Shown: positions 29,886 to 37,279 of the stretch, piece after piece
Position numbering within the stretch: position 1 is the first letter of the stretch
Layout of the letters: every line of letters starts with the position of its first letter
Assembly: GCA_002698985.1 (NCBI GenBank)
Contig: PAAY01000058.1
Location: 1 to 39,560, forward strand
Length of the DNA: 39,560 bases
Source: Saprospirales bacterium
GTDB taxonomy: Bacteria > Bacteroidota > Bacteroidia > Chitinophagales > Saprospiraceae
Direction: 5' to 3'
Notes under the pieces: generated by a model
The model's database searches: none
The model's input: only the letters and a program-made list of their open reading frames with translations
Told to the model about the DNA's origin: nothing
Position numbers and translations under genes: made by a program

Positions 29886-31838
29886 ATGGAGCTCTCCGTC
29901 ATAATTGTCAATTACAACGTCCGCTACTTTTTGGAGCAGGCCCTGCAATCTGTGCAGCGGGCTGCCGCCGCATTGCCGGCAGGCGAGGTGGAAGTGTTCG
30001 TGGTTGACAACAACTCGGTTGACAACTCGGTGGCCATGGTGCGGGAGAAATTTCCGGAGGTGAAGCTCATCGAGAACCAGCAAAACACCGGCTTTTCCAC
30101 CGCCAACAACCAGGCGATCCGGCAGGCCGCCGGTCGTTATGTGCTGCTGCTGAATCCGGATACCGTGGTGCGGGAGGATACCTTTGTAAAGTGCATCCAG
30201 TTCATGGATGCCCACCCCGATGCCGGGGCGCTGGGGGTGCGGATGATCGATGGCAGCGGCAAGTTTTTGCCGGAGAGCAAGCGGGGCTTCCCGGCTCCTT
30301 TCGTGGCTTTCTGCAAAACTTTCGGCCTGTCGAGGCTCTTCCCAAAATCAAAGCTTTTCAACCGCTACCACCTGGGATTCCTGGATGAGCACGAAACCAA
30401 TGAAGTGGATGTACTGGCGGGGGCCTTTATGTTTATCCGGAAGGCCGTTTTGGACGAGATCGGACTGCTGGACGAAGCCTTCTTCATGTACGGTGAGGAC
30501 ATAGACCTGAGCTACCGCATCGTGCAGGCAGGGTACAAAAACTACTACTTTCCGGAGACTACCATCATCCACTACAAAGGCGAGAGCACCAAAAAAGGCA
30601 GCCTGAATTATGTGCGTACCTTTTACAATGCCATGCTCATCTTTGCCCGTAAGCATTTCAGCGGGCGGCAGGCCCGGCTGTTCATCGCCATGATCTATGC
30701 AGCGGTGTATTTCCGGGCGGCGCTGGCGCTGGTTTCGGGCTTTTTCCGGCGCTGGAGCTTCTTTCTGGCGGATGCTGCCCTGATCAGCGGCGGACTGGTC
30801 TTGCTGAAAAACTTCTGGGCCAACTACTACTACCACGATCCCAACTATTACCCCGACAGTTTCCTGTACATCAATGTGCCGGTCTATACGCTGTTTTGGC
30901 TGGGGGCGGTCTTTTTCAACGGCGGTTACGACGAGCCTTTCAACCTGCGGCGCCTCATCCGGGGGCTGCTTACGGGCACGGTGCTACTGCTCGCCGTTTA
31001 CGGCCTCTTGCCTTTGGAGCTAAGGCCTTCCCGGGCCATCCTGCTGATGGGGGCCATCTGGGCTGTGGCTGCCACCACTGCATTGCGCACTTTTCTGCAC
31101 TTCGCCCGTTCGGGCAATTTCAGGGTGGGCAGAACCCGTCCGTCCAATCTCATCATCGTCGGTTCGGAAAAAGAAAGCGAGCGTGTGCGGCAACTTCTGG
31201 CACTGGCCCAGGTTCCAAAAAACTACATCGGAACGGTGGCCCCCGGCAAGGACTATGACCCCGCCAAAAGCCTGGCAGGCATCGAACGCCTCAACGAAGT
31301 GGTGAACATCTTCAAAGTGGATGAGGTCATTTTTTGTGCCGCCGATATCAGCTCGGACAGCATCATGCAGTGGATGACCCGGCTGGGTCCCTCGGTCCAC
31401 TACAAAATCGTTCCGAAGGAAAGCCTGAGCATCATTGGCAGCCACTCCAAAGACAGCGCCGGTGAGCTGTACACCATCGAGATCAGCTACCGCATTGCCT
31501 CGCCCGTTTCCCGAAGGAACAAGCGCATGCTGGACCTGCTCCTGCTGCCCCTGGTGCCTTTCTTTTTTCTCTTCGCAAAACGGAAAGGAGCATTGCTGCG
31601 CAACAGCCTGCAAATTTTGACTGGAAAAAAATCATGGGTAGGATACGCCACCGGCAACCCCGCTCAGTCTGCCAACCGCTTTCCCTCCATCAAACCCGGC
31701 CTGCTCAGCCCCGCCGATGCACTGACCCTGCCCGTAAAGGATGAACACACCCTGCGCCACCTGGATTTTCTCTACGCCAAAGACTACGACGTATGGCAAG
31801 ACCTTGAAATCGTCTGGAAAGGGTGGCGGAAGTTGTAA
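29886..31838 (+). CDS. GT2 glycosyltransferase fused to a truncated phosphoglycosyltransferase-like C-terminus
   Basis: 650 aa. Residues 1-270 are a family 2 glycosyltransferase: ELSVIIVNYNVRYFLEQALQ, VDNNSVDNSV, LLLNPDTVV (metal/nucleotide region) and YGEDIDLSYRIVQAGY. Four or more hydrophobic helices follow (about 275-410). Then RPSNLIIVGSEKESERVR begins a Rossmann-like nucleotide-sensor domain of the type found N-terminal to WcaJ/WbaP-type initiating sugar transferases. The end resembles those enzymes too (NKRMLDLLLLPLVPFFFLF, NSLQILTGKKSWVGY, FPSIKPGLLSP, DYDVWQDLEIVWKGWRKL) but is much shorter: the catalytic RQ...F.YKFR and Asp-Glu segments are not there. It is probably an inner-membrane enzyme of envelope glycan synthesis; the acceptor is unknown. 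Confidence 0.8.
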   Translation: MELSVIIVNYNVRYFLEQALQSVQRAAAALPAGEVEVFVVDNNSVDNSVAMVREKFPEVKLIENQQNTGFSTANNQAIRQAAGRYVLLLNPDTVVREDTFVKCIQFMDAHPDAGALGVRMIDGSGKFLPESKRGFPAPFVAFCKTFGLSRLFPKSKLFNRYHLGFLDEHETNEVDVLAGAFMFIRKAVLDEIGLLDEAFFMYGEDIDLSYRIVQAGYKNYYFPETTIIHYKGESTKKGSLNYVRTFYNAMLIFARKHFSGRQARLFIAMIYAAVYFRAALALVSGFFRRWSFFLADAALISGGLVLLKNFWANYYYHDPNYYPDSFLYINVPVYTLFWLGAVFFNGGYDEPFNLRRLIRGLLTGTVLLLAVYGLLPLELRPSRAILLMGAIWAVAATTALRTFLHFARSGNFRVGRTRPSNLIIVGSEKESERVRQLLALAQVPKNYIGTVAPGKDYDPAKSLAGIERLNEVVNIFKVDEVIFCAADISSDSIMQWMTRLGPSVHYKIVPKESLSIIGSHSKDSAGELYTIEISYRIASPVSRRNKRMLDLLLLPLVPFFFLFAKRKGALLRNSLQILTGKKSWVGYATGNPAQSANRFPSIKPGLLSPADALTLPVKDEHTLRHLDFLYAKDYDVWQDLEIVWKGWRKL

Positions 31839-31883
31839 ACCGGTGCCCAAAAAACCTCAAAAACCCTCAAAAACCTCAAGTCC

Positions 31884-32633
31884 TCACCCCTTCCTTTTCT
31901 CCAGCGCCTCCAGCAATTCTTTTGCTTTCTTGCCGTAGTCGCTGTTGGTCTTTTTGGACATGGCGGAGAGGATCTTCTTCATCTTTTCATCGTCCATTTT
32001 TCCGGTGGCGAAATCGCATAGCAGCACGGTCCATTGAGCGCTTTCGAGGTAGAATTGGCGGCTGAGGGGGTCAAAGGCCTCTTTGTTGTTTTGCACGGAA
32101 GTGATGAAATCCCGCAGCGCAGAGGCGGCCTCCTCGTATTTGCCTTCCTGAAACAGGCTGTGGCCCTTTTCAAACTGTTCCACCAGCACCTGGCCGGAAT
32201 CGTCCTGAGCGCCCATGGTGTTAGAGCTCATGGGGGCTACGTAGGCATTCTTTGCCAGTTGCAAGTTGCTTTGGTTGGCACCCTGAAAGTACATCCAGGC
32301 GGCAAAGACAATGACGACGATGCTGGCTGCTACGGCAATTCTGCGCCACATGGGATTGAGTTGGCGGGTTTTGGCTTGTCTGCGTTTTTTCTGTTTCATG
32401 GAACCAGTTTTTGAACGTTTTGATTGGGAACTTTTTGCCCATTGCTTCACTTCGGCTGCAAAGTTAGCATCCTGAAGTGCATCTAATCCAGTCAGCAGTT
32501 GCCGGTAGGTTTCCACTTCCTTTTGGAGTGCCTCATCAGCAGCCATCCGGGCTTCAAAATTGCGGCGGCTCTCCCCGTCCATCTGGTTTCGGAGGTAGGC
32601 TTCGATTTCTGATATGTCGAATGAATTGGGCAT
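31884..32633 (-). CDS. Probable membrane anti-sigma factor with C-terminal helical repeat domain
   Basis: 249 aa from the ATG at 32633; the frame opens at a TTG at 32654. The N-terminal ISEIEAYLRNQMDGESRRNFEARM (8-30) is the typical helix pattern of Bacteroidota anti-sigma/zf-HC2-like proteins, without a zinc motif. A basic stretch (71-98, KRSKTGSMKQKKRRQAK) precedes one membrane helix (about 99-116, IAVAASIVVIVFAAWMYF). The C-terminal part (about 150-245) is helical with LFQEGKYEEAASALRDFI, resembling a TPR, facing the periplasm. It lies downstream of the sigma-factor gene on the same strand, with a 400-bp repeat cassette between them. I infer that it holds the sigma factor. Confidence 0.7.
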   Translation of the reverse strand: MPNSFDISEIEAYLRNQMDGESRRNFEARMAADEALQKEVETYRQLLTGLDALQDANFAAEVKQWAKSSQSKRSKTGSMKQKKRRQAKTRQLNPMWRRIAVAASIVVIVFAAWMYFQGANQSNLQLAKNAYVAPMSSNTMGAQDDSGQVLVEQFEKGHSLFQEGKYEEAASALRDFITSVQNNKEAFDPLSRQFYLESAQWTVLLCDFATGKMDDEKMKKILSAMSKKTNSDYGKKAKELLEALEKRKG

Positions 32634-33033
32634 TTTTTCAGTTGGCAGTTTCAAAAAAACTTGTAATCCTCATAATCCTTCTAACCACAGAGTTATCAGA
32701 GTTTGAGACAGAGTTATTACACGGAGTTTCACGGAGGGTAGCTCGTAGCTCGTAGCTCGTAGCTCGTGGCTGATTCTGCTAAACCCTATAATCTTCTATA
32801 ATCCATAATAAACCACAGAGTTCCACAGAGTTTTAACACGGAGTTTCATAGAGCCAGCTCCCCCAAACTATACACCCTACACCCTAAACTCTACACTTTC
32901 TAACCACAGAGTTATCAGAGTTTGAAACAGAGTTGAACAGCGTATTCCTGCTAAACTCTCATAACCCTCCATAACCCTCCATAATCCTCCATAATCCTCC
33001 ATAATCCTCATAATCCCCATAATCCCAACAACA
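32634..33033. repeat. Repeat cassette D between sigma and anti-sigma genes
   Basis: It contains CAGAGTTATCAGAGTT words, four perfect copies of the 7-mer TAGCTCG (32739-32766), CTACACCCTAAAC text, and a decamer ATAATCCTCC / ATAACCCTCC repeated about five times (32961-33009), degenerating up to the sigma-factor stop codon. No gene is present. Confidence 0.85.
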
Positions 33034-33573
33034 TCACTCCACCAGCTTTCTCATTTTCCGAAGGCAATCGAACTTGCGTTTTCTGAAAGCCTCAGGAGAG
33101 GGGATTTTCATGAGATCGCAAACTTCTTTGGGTTCCTTTTCTTCGATAAACACCAGTGTGAGGAACTGCTGGCACTTGCCGCCGAGTTTGTTCAGCAGGC
33201 GGCTGACCAGTTCGGCACAGTGGTGCCTGTCGTGTTCTTCTTCAATCGGGTTTTCGGGGAGGTCCGGCACTTCATCGGGGAAGGTCAGTTTTGAGCGGCC
33301 CCGTTTCCTGCACAGGTTTTTGCCGATGGCAAAAAGATAGGTGCGCAGGCTGCTTCGCAGGGGAGTTTCCAGTTTCCCTTCCCGGATGTTCCGGTGCAAC
33401 AAGACGATGGCTTCCTGGTACATCTGGTCGGCCTCATCGCTGTCCACGTTGCCGTATTTGATGAGGAAGGCCGCAAACGGCTGACGGTTGTCGTCAAAAA
33501 AGCTGTGCCACCGCTGCCGGTCGCCGCTTTTCAGTTGAATCAACAGTTTTTCGTCTTGCCGGTATTTGCTCAT
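33034..33573 (-). CDS. RNA polymerase sigma factor, sigma-70 family (ECF-like)
   Basis: 179 aa from the ATG at 33573 (MSKYRQDEKLLIQLKSGDRQ). The longer upstream frame overlaps the divergent gene's promoter and lacks similarity. Region 2 includes FFDDNRQPFAAFLIKYG and SDEADQMYQEAIVLLHRNI, with RSSLRTYLFAIGKNLCRKR covering 2.3-2.4. A short acidic linker (DEVPDLPENPIEEE) precedes region 4 (LGGKCQQFLTLVFIEEKEPKEVCDLM, EAFRKRKFDCLRKMRKLV). The overall form matches the Bacteroidota ECF sigma factors that pair with single-pass anti-sigma proteins. The regulon is unknown. The likely partner is encoded downstream at 31884. Confidence 0.88.
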   Translation of the reverse strand: MSKYRQDEKLLIQLKSGDRQRWHSFFDDNRQPFAAFLIKYGNVDSDEADQMYQEAIVLLHRNIREGKLETPLRSSLRTYLFAIGKNLCRKRGRSKLTFPDEVPDLPENPIEEEHDRHHCAELVSRLLNKLGGKCQQFLTLVFIEEKEPKEVCDLMKIPSPEAFRKRKFDCLRKMRKLVE

Positions 33574-33689
33574 TGATGTTTGGGAATGGAAGTTCGTTAC
33601 CAGTTGGCCGGGTAAAGTTGCATTTTTTTTCACCTCCGGCAATGCGGCATTGCGCCAGCGAAGATGAAACCGGGGATGCTGCCAAATCG

Positions 33690-33697
33690 TACTTTTG
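33690..33697 (+). promoter_or_regulatory. Candidate -7 box (TACTTTTG) for the 33713 gene
   Basis: TACTTTTG ends 15 bp before the ATG at 33713 and overlaps the TTG at 33695 that opens the frame. It therefore argues for the ATG at 33713 as the true start. No -33 TTG is seen at 17-23 bp. Confidence 0.45.
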
Positions 33698-33712
33698 CGG
33701 CAAAATGAGTTT

Positions 33713-35449
33713 ATGACGAAAGAAATCCACCGTTCAAGAGCGCAAGAATCGAGAGCTGCCATTCAGCAATTGTACATCTCCATGCGCCACCTGTTCATCA
33801 GGGGCAGCTACAAACCACTGGGTGTCAGTGGGGAGGCCATGATCGAAGCTTTGCAAAATCTCTCTCCGGAAATTTATGGCGACATCAACGACCCGGAAAA
33901 AGTGGAACTGGACGGCCTGCTGTACATTTTTCAGCGGCTGCCGCAGGGCATAGAGGAATGTCGCTATGTGCGCCTCATTACCAAAGAAGGGTTCGAAAAT
34001 TCAGAGTTCGACCCCATCGTGCCGGCCAAACGCCGGCGCAACTGCTACCGCATCGACGAAGAGCAGATGTTCGTGGAAATGACCAACGGCAGGGGAGATA
34101 TCTACGACATTCTAACGCATCTCACATTCATGTACATAGAGTCGGAAAAAATCCGGCGCAATGCCCTGGACCAGAAAAACCGCAAACGCCGCGACTGGCT
34201 CAACCTCGAAAAGATCATCCAGTTGGAAGATGCCGGCCGGGAGTTTGACAAGGAAGTGGCAGCCACCTACCTGAGTACCATCCTCGGCCGCACCTTTGCC
34301 GAGACGCTGGAGGCAGTTAACCGCTTTGAGGAAACGCCCAAAGTGAACAGCCTTTTTCACATTGCTTACTGGCTGGGCAAGCTCAGCATTGAGGAGGAGG
34401 TGGAGAAGAACGACCGTGAAATCAGCTTCTCGGCAGCCCTGCGTGAGCGCATCGGGCACCACGTTTACGGGGAGCTTTGGGCCAACCAGATCAAACAACT
34501 GTTGCACCGCAAAAACTGGCTGCACCGCCCGCTGCACATCATCAGCTCCAACCCGCACAGCGTGATGAACTCACTCTTTGCTCAGGCGGCCCTGCGTGAA
34601 ACGCATGAATTTGAATCGGTGGAGGCTGCGGCCCGTGAGCTGAGCCATCCGGAAAACGAGGAGCTCAGGCACCTGGTGGAAGCTTTTGCCACTGAGCACG
34701 GCATGTACCAGCTAACCGATACCAGCGGCACCAACCTCCTGGTGCAGATTTTTGATACCACGCGGCTCAGTGAAAAGATTTTGCCGAAGGAAATAAGCTG
34801 GGATTTTGACTATATCCGGTCGGAAAAACCCATCCTCCTGGTCATGGATTACGCCTTCGGTGAACAGGCCTTCGAGGTTATGGACGAGCTGCTGAAACCC
34901 CATGTGAACGGTGAGGAGCGCATCCCGCTCAATGTGGCGTCCATTTCCATCATGGGCAAGGCCGGCATCCTCTGCGGTGAAAAGGGCGACATCATGGTGC
35001 CCACGGCCCATGTGTTTGAGGGCACCGCCGACAACTATCCAATCGACAACGATTTTAAGAAGGAAGATTTCGAAGGGCATGGACTGAAAGTGTTTCAGGG
35101 TACCATGATCACCGTTTTGGGTACCTCTTTGCAGAACAAGGACATCCTGCGCTACTTCCTGAAATCATCCTGGCGGGCCATAGGGCTGGAAATGGAGGGC
35201 GCTCATTACCAGAAAGCCATTCAGGCAGCCTCCCGCATCCGCAACAGTGTAAATCCAAACCTGGTGCTTCGTTACGCCTACTACGCTTCTGACAATCCGC
35301 TGCTGACCGGCCACACCCTGGCCTCCGGCAGCCTGGGCGAAGAAGGTGTGAAACCCACCTACCTGATCACCCTGAAAATTCTGAACAGGGTAGGGCAGCA
35401 GCCGGCCCGGCCGGTTTCTGACGAAAAGGTGGTTCTGAGAGCAGACTGA
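33713..35449 (+). CDS. Bacteroidota conserved protein (DUF6909-like) with phosphorylase-like C-terminal domain
   Basis: 578 aa from the ATG at 33713. I associate this protein with a Bacteroidota-specific uncharacterised family (DUF6909), but not with certainty. The N-terminal ~300 residues are helical and basic (MRHLFIRGSYKPLGVSGEAM, KNRKRRDWLNLEKIIQLEDA). The C-terminal ~200 residues resemble the nucleoside phosphorylase / AMP nucleosidase superfamily: KAGILCGEKGDIMVPTAHVF, GTMITVLGTSLQNKD, WRAIGLEMEGAHYQKAI and YYASDNPLLTG. The GLEMEGAHY segment corresponds to the ribose-binding 'EMEGA' motif of nucleosidases. A role in nucleotide or nucleoside metabolism is therefore plausible but unproven. 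No signal peptide or membrane segment is present. The DUF2752 gene follows 17 bp downstream. Confidence 0.7.
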   Translation: MTKEIHRSRAQESRAAIQQLYISMRHLFIRGSYKPLGVSGEAMIEALQNLSPEIYGDINDPEKVELDGLLYIFQRLPQGIEECRYVRLITKEGFENSEFDPIVPAKRRRNCYRIDEEQMFVEMTNGRGDIYDILTHLTFMYIESEKIRRNALDQKNRKRRDWLNLEKIIQLEDAGREFDKEVAATYLSTILGRTFAETLEAVNRFEETPKVNSLFHIAYWLGKLSIEEEVEKNDREISFSAALRERIGHHVYGELWANQIKQLLHRKNWLHRPLHIISSNPHSVMNSLFAQAALRETHEFESVEAAARELSHPENEELRHLVEAFATEHGMYQLTDTSGTNLLVQIFDTTRLSEKILPKEISWDFDYIRSEKPILLVMDYAFGEQAFEVMDELLKPHVNGEERIPLNVASISIMGKAGILCGEKGDIMVPTAHVFEGTADNYPIDNDFKKEDFEGHGLKVFQGTMITVLGTSLQNKDILRYFLKSSWRAIGLEMEGAHYQKAIQAASRIRNSVNPNLVLRYAYYASDNPLLTGHTLASGSLGEEGVKPTYLITLKILNRVGQQPARPVSDEKVVLRAD

Positions 35450-35466
35450 AATTTGCCGAAGGAAAA

Positions 35467-35757
35467 ATGGATCAAAAAGCCAGCAGCATTCTCGAACTGG
35501 GTTTGTACCTCTTCATTGGTATCACCCTGTTGGTTTTACCCGCCGATTTTTTCGATACGGGACCTGCCGTTTGCTTCTCCCAGACATTTTTTGATCGCCC
35601 CTGCCTGGGCTGTGGCATGACACGCGCCTGCATGCACCTCATCCACCTCGATTTTGCCACCGCCATCGATTACCACCCTTTTTGTGTGGTGGTGGCCCCT
35701 TTGCTGGCCGGTCTCATCGCCTTGCGCAGTTGGAAACTGATAAGGAGGATTATTTAG
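35467..35757 (+). CDS. DUF2752 family small membrane protein
   Basis: 96 aa. The family signature is clear: PCLGCGMTRACMHLIHLDFATAIDYHPF (about 44-71), corresponding to CPxCGxTRA...GdfxxAxxxNP. A hydrophobic helix precedes it (about 13-28, YLFIGITLLVLPA) and another follows (about 72-88, VVVAPLLAGLIALRSW). Function is unknown. It lies 17 bp after the 33713 gene and is likely cotranscribed. Confidence 0.85.
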   Translation: MDQKASSILELGLYLFIGITLLVLPADFFDTGPAVCFSQTFFDRPCLGCGMTRACMHLIHLDFATAIDYHPFCVVVAPLLAGLIALRSWKLIRRII

Positions 35758-36173
35758 GGATGAGGGATGAAAGTGCTAGCGCCTCCAAACTCTACACTCT
35801 ACACCCTAAACTCTACACTATTTTAACCGCAGAGTTGAACAGAGTTATTAAACAGAGTTCCACAGAGGATGGCGTGTGGCTCGTGGCTCGTAGCTCGTAG
35901 TAAGTGCTAGCGCCTCCAAAACCCTACACCCTAAACTCTTTCAACCGCACAGTTGAACAGAGTTATTACACAGAGTTGCACAGAGTTTTAGCACGGAGCT
36001 CCTCGGAGATGAAGGAGCTAGCGCTCCCAAACTCTACTCTCTACTCCCTACTCCATTTACCAACCGCAGAGTTCCACAGAGTTTTAGCACGGAGTTCCAC
36101 GGAGATGAAGGAGCTAGCGCTCCCAAACCCTACACCCTAAACTCTACACTCTAAACCCTAAACCCTAAACCAC
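35758..36173. repeat. Repeat cassette E between convergent genes
   Basis: Four variants of a block beginning (G)AGTGCTAGCGCCTCCAAA or GGAGCTAGCGCTCCCAAA, followed by CTCTACACCCTAAACTC, start near 35769, 35901, 36011 and 36106. Between them are GCAGAGTTGAACAGAGTTAT and CACGGAGTTCCACGGAGA words. GGAGC-TAGC-GCTCC is a small hairpin. The cassette ends at the korB stop codon. No gene is present. Confidence 0.85.
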
Positions 36174-37226
36174 TTACTTAATCTCCCAGGTATTGTTCCC
36201 GGCCAGCAGGGCATCGAGGTCGCCTTCACCCAGCTTTTTGGTGGCGGTATCCAGTTGATCGAAGAGCAGTTCTTCGTAACAGGGGCGCTGCGTCTGGTAG
36301 AATACGCCAAATGGGCGTGGCAGCCCTTCCGGGTTTTTCACCCTGTCGTCAAAAAAGCGGGAGAGGATCTGGGCCTTGATGAGGTCGTGCTCATCGTGCA
36401 CCCAGAGGTCGTCGATGCTCCACTTGCCGTCAGTCATGCTGACTACCCTGGGTGTGAAACCGTCGAGGCGGACACCCCACTGGTGTTCATTGCCGAAGAG
36501 CAAAGGCTTACCGTGCTCCAGGAAGATGGTGGTTTCCGGTTTGGTGGATTTTTCTGTGAAAGAAAAGAAGGCACCGTCGTTGAAAATGTTGCAGTTCTGG
36601 TAGATCTCAACGAAGGCCGTGCCCTTGTGGGCCTCGGCTCGGGCCAGCATTTCCTTCAGGTGTTTCGGATCGCGGTCCATGGAGCGGGCCACGAAGGTAG
36701 CCTCGGCACCCAGCGCCACGGCGATGGGGTTCACCGGGTGATCGATGGAGCCAAAAGGCGAAGAAGAAGTGCGTTTGTTCTCTTCCGAGGTTGGCGAGTA
36801 CTGTCCTTTAGTAAGGCCGTAAATCTGGTTGTTGAACAGCAGCACATTGACGCTGAAATTTCTGCGGAAGATGTGCAGCAGGTGGTTGCCGCCGATGGAC
36901 AGGCCGTCGCCGTCGCCAGTGATGATCCACACGTTCAGGTTGGGGTTGGCCACCCGCAGGCCCGAAGCGATGGCCGGTGCACGGCCGTGGATGGAGTGCA
37001 TACCGTAGGTTTCCATGTAGTACGGGAAGCGGGAAGAGCATCCGATACCGGAGATGAACACGGTGTTGTGCTGTGTTCTGCCGAGGTCGGCCAGGGTTGA
37101 TTGGACTTGTTTCAGAATGGAATAATCACCGCAGCCCGGGCACCAGCGCACGTCCTGATCGGTGGCGAAATCCTTGGCTTTGAGCGGTTGTCCGTTTTCC
37201 TGATTGATATTCTGATTTACAGCCAT
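36174..37226 (-). CDS. korB: 2-oxoacid:ferredoxin oxidoreductase, beta (TPP-binding) subunit
   Basis: 350 aa. It carries thiamine diphosphate and, with KorA, oxidatively decarboxylates 2-oxoglutarate (or another 2-oxoacid) to its CoA ester using ferredoxin. VRWCPGCGDYSILKQVQ (26-42) is the conserved N-terminal cysteine-containing motif, GIGCSSRFPYY (60-70) contributes to the cluster region, and GDGDGLSIGGNHLLHIFRRN (104-123) with NNQIYGLTKGQ (132-142) is the TPP/Mg site. TSSSPFGSIDHPVNPIAVALG is typical of the KorB type. Substrate preference cannot be proved from sequence. The gene follows korA by 53 bp on the same strand. Confidence 0.92.
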   Translation of the reverse strand: MAVNQNINQENGQPLKAKDFATDQDVRWCPGCGDYSILKQVQSTLADLGRTQHNTVFISGIGCSSRFPYYMETYGMHSIHGRAPAIASGLRVANPNLNVWIITGDGDGLSIGGNHLLHIFRRNFSVNVLLFNNQIYGLTKGQYSPTSEENKRTSSSPFGSIDHPVNPIAVALGAEATFVARSMDRDPKHLKEMLARAEAHKGTAFVEIYQNCNIFNDGAFFSFTEKSTKPETTIFLEHGKPLLFGNEHQWGVRLDGFTPRVVSMTDGKWSIDDLWVHDEHDLIKAQILSRFFDDRVKNPEGLPRPFGVFYQTQRPCYEELLFDQLDTATKKLGEGDLDALLAGNNTWEIK

Positions 37227-37279
37227 GACACTTATGTTTTATTGGCCCGCCGGGCCAATGATTTGTTCAGAAATGGTGG

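Noticed and set aside
36141-36172. Telomere-like CCCTAAA repeats
   Set aside because: Only two to three units inside a longer AT-rich repeat cassette that also occurs at 27000 and 32880; this is bacterial intergenic repeat text, not a telomere or contaminant.
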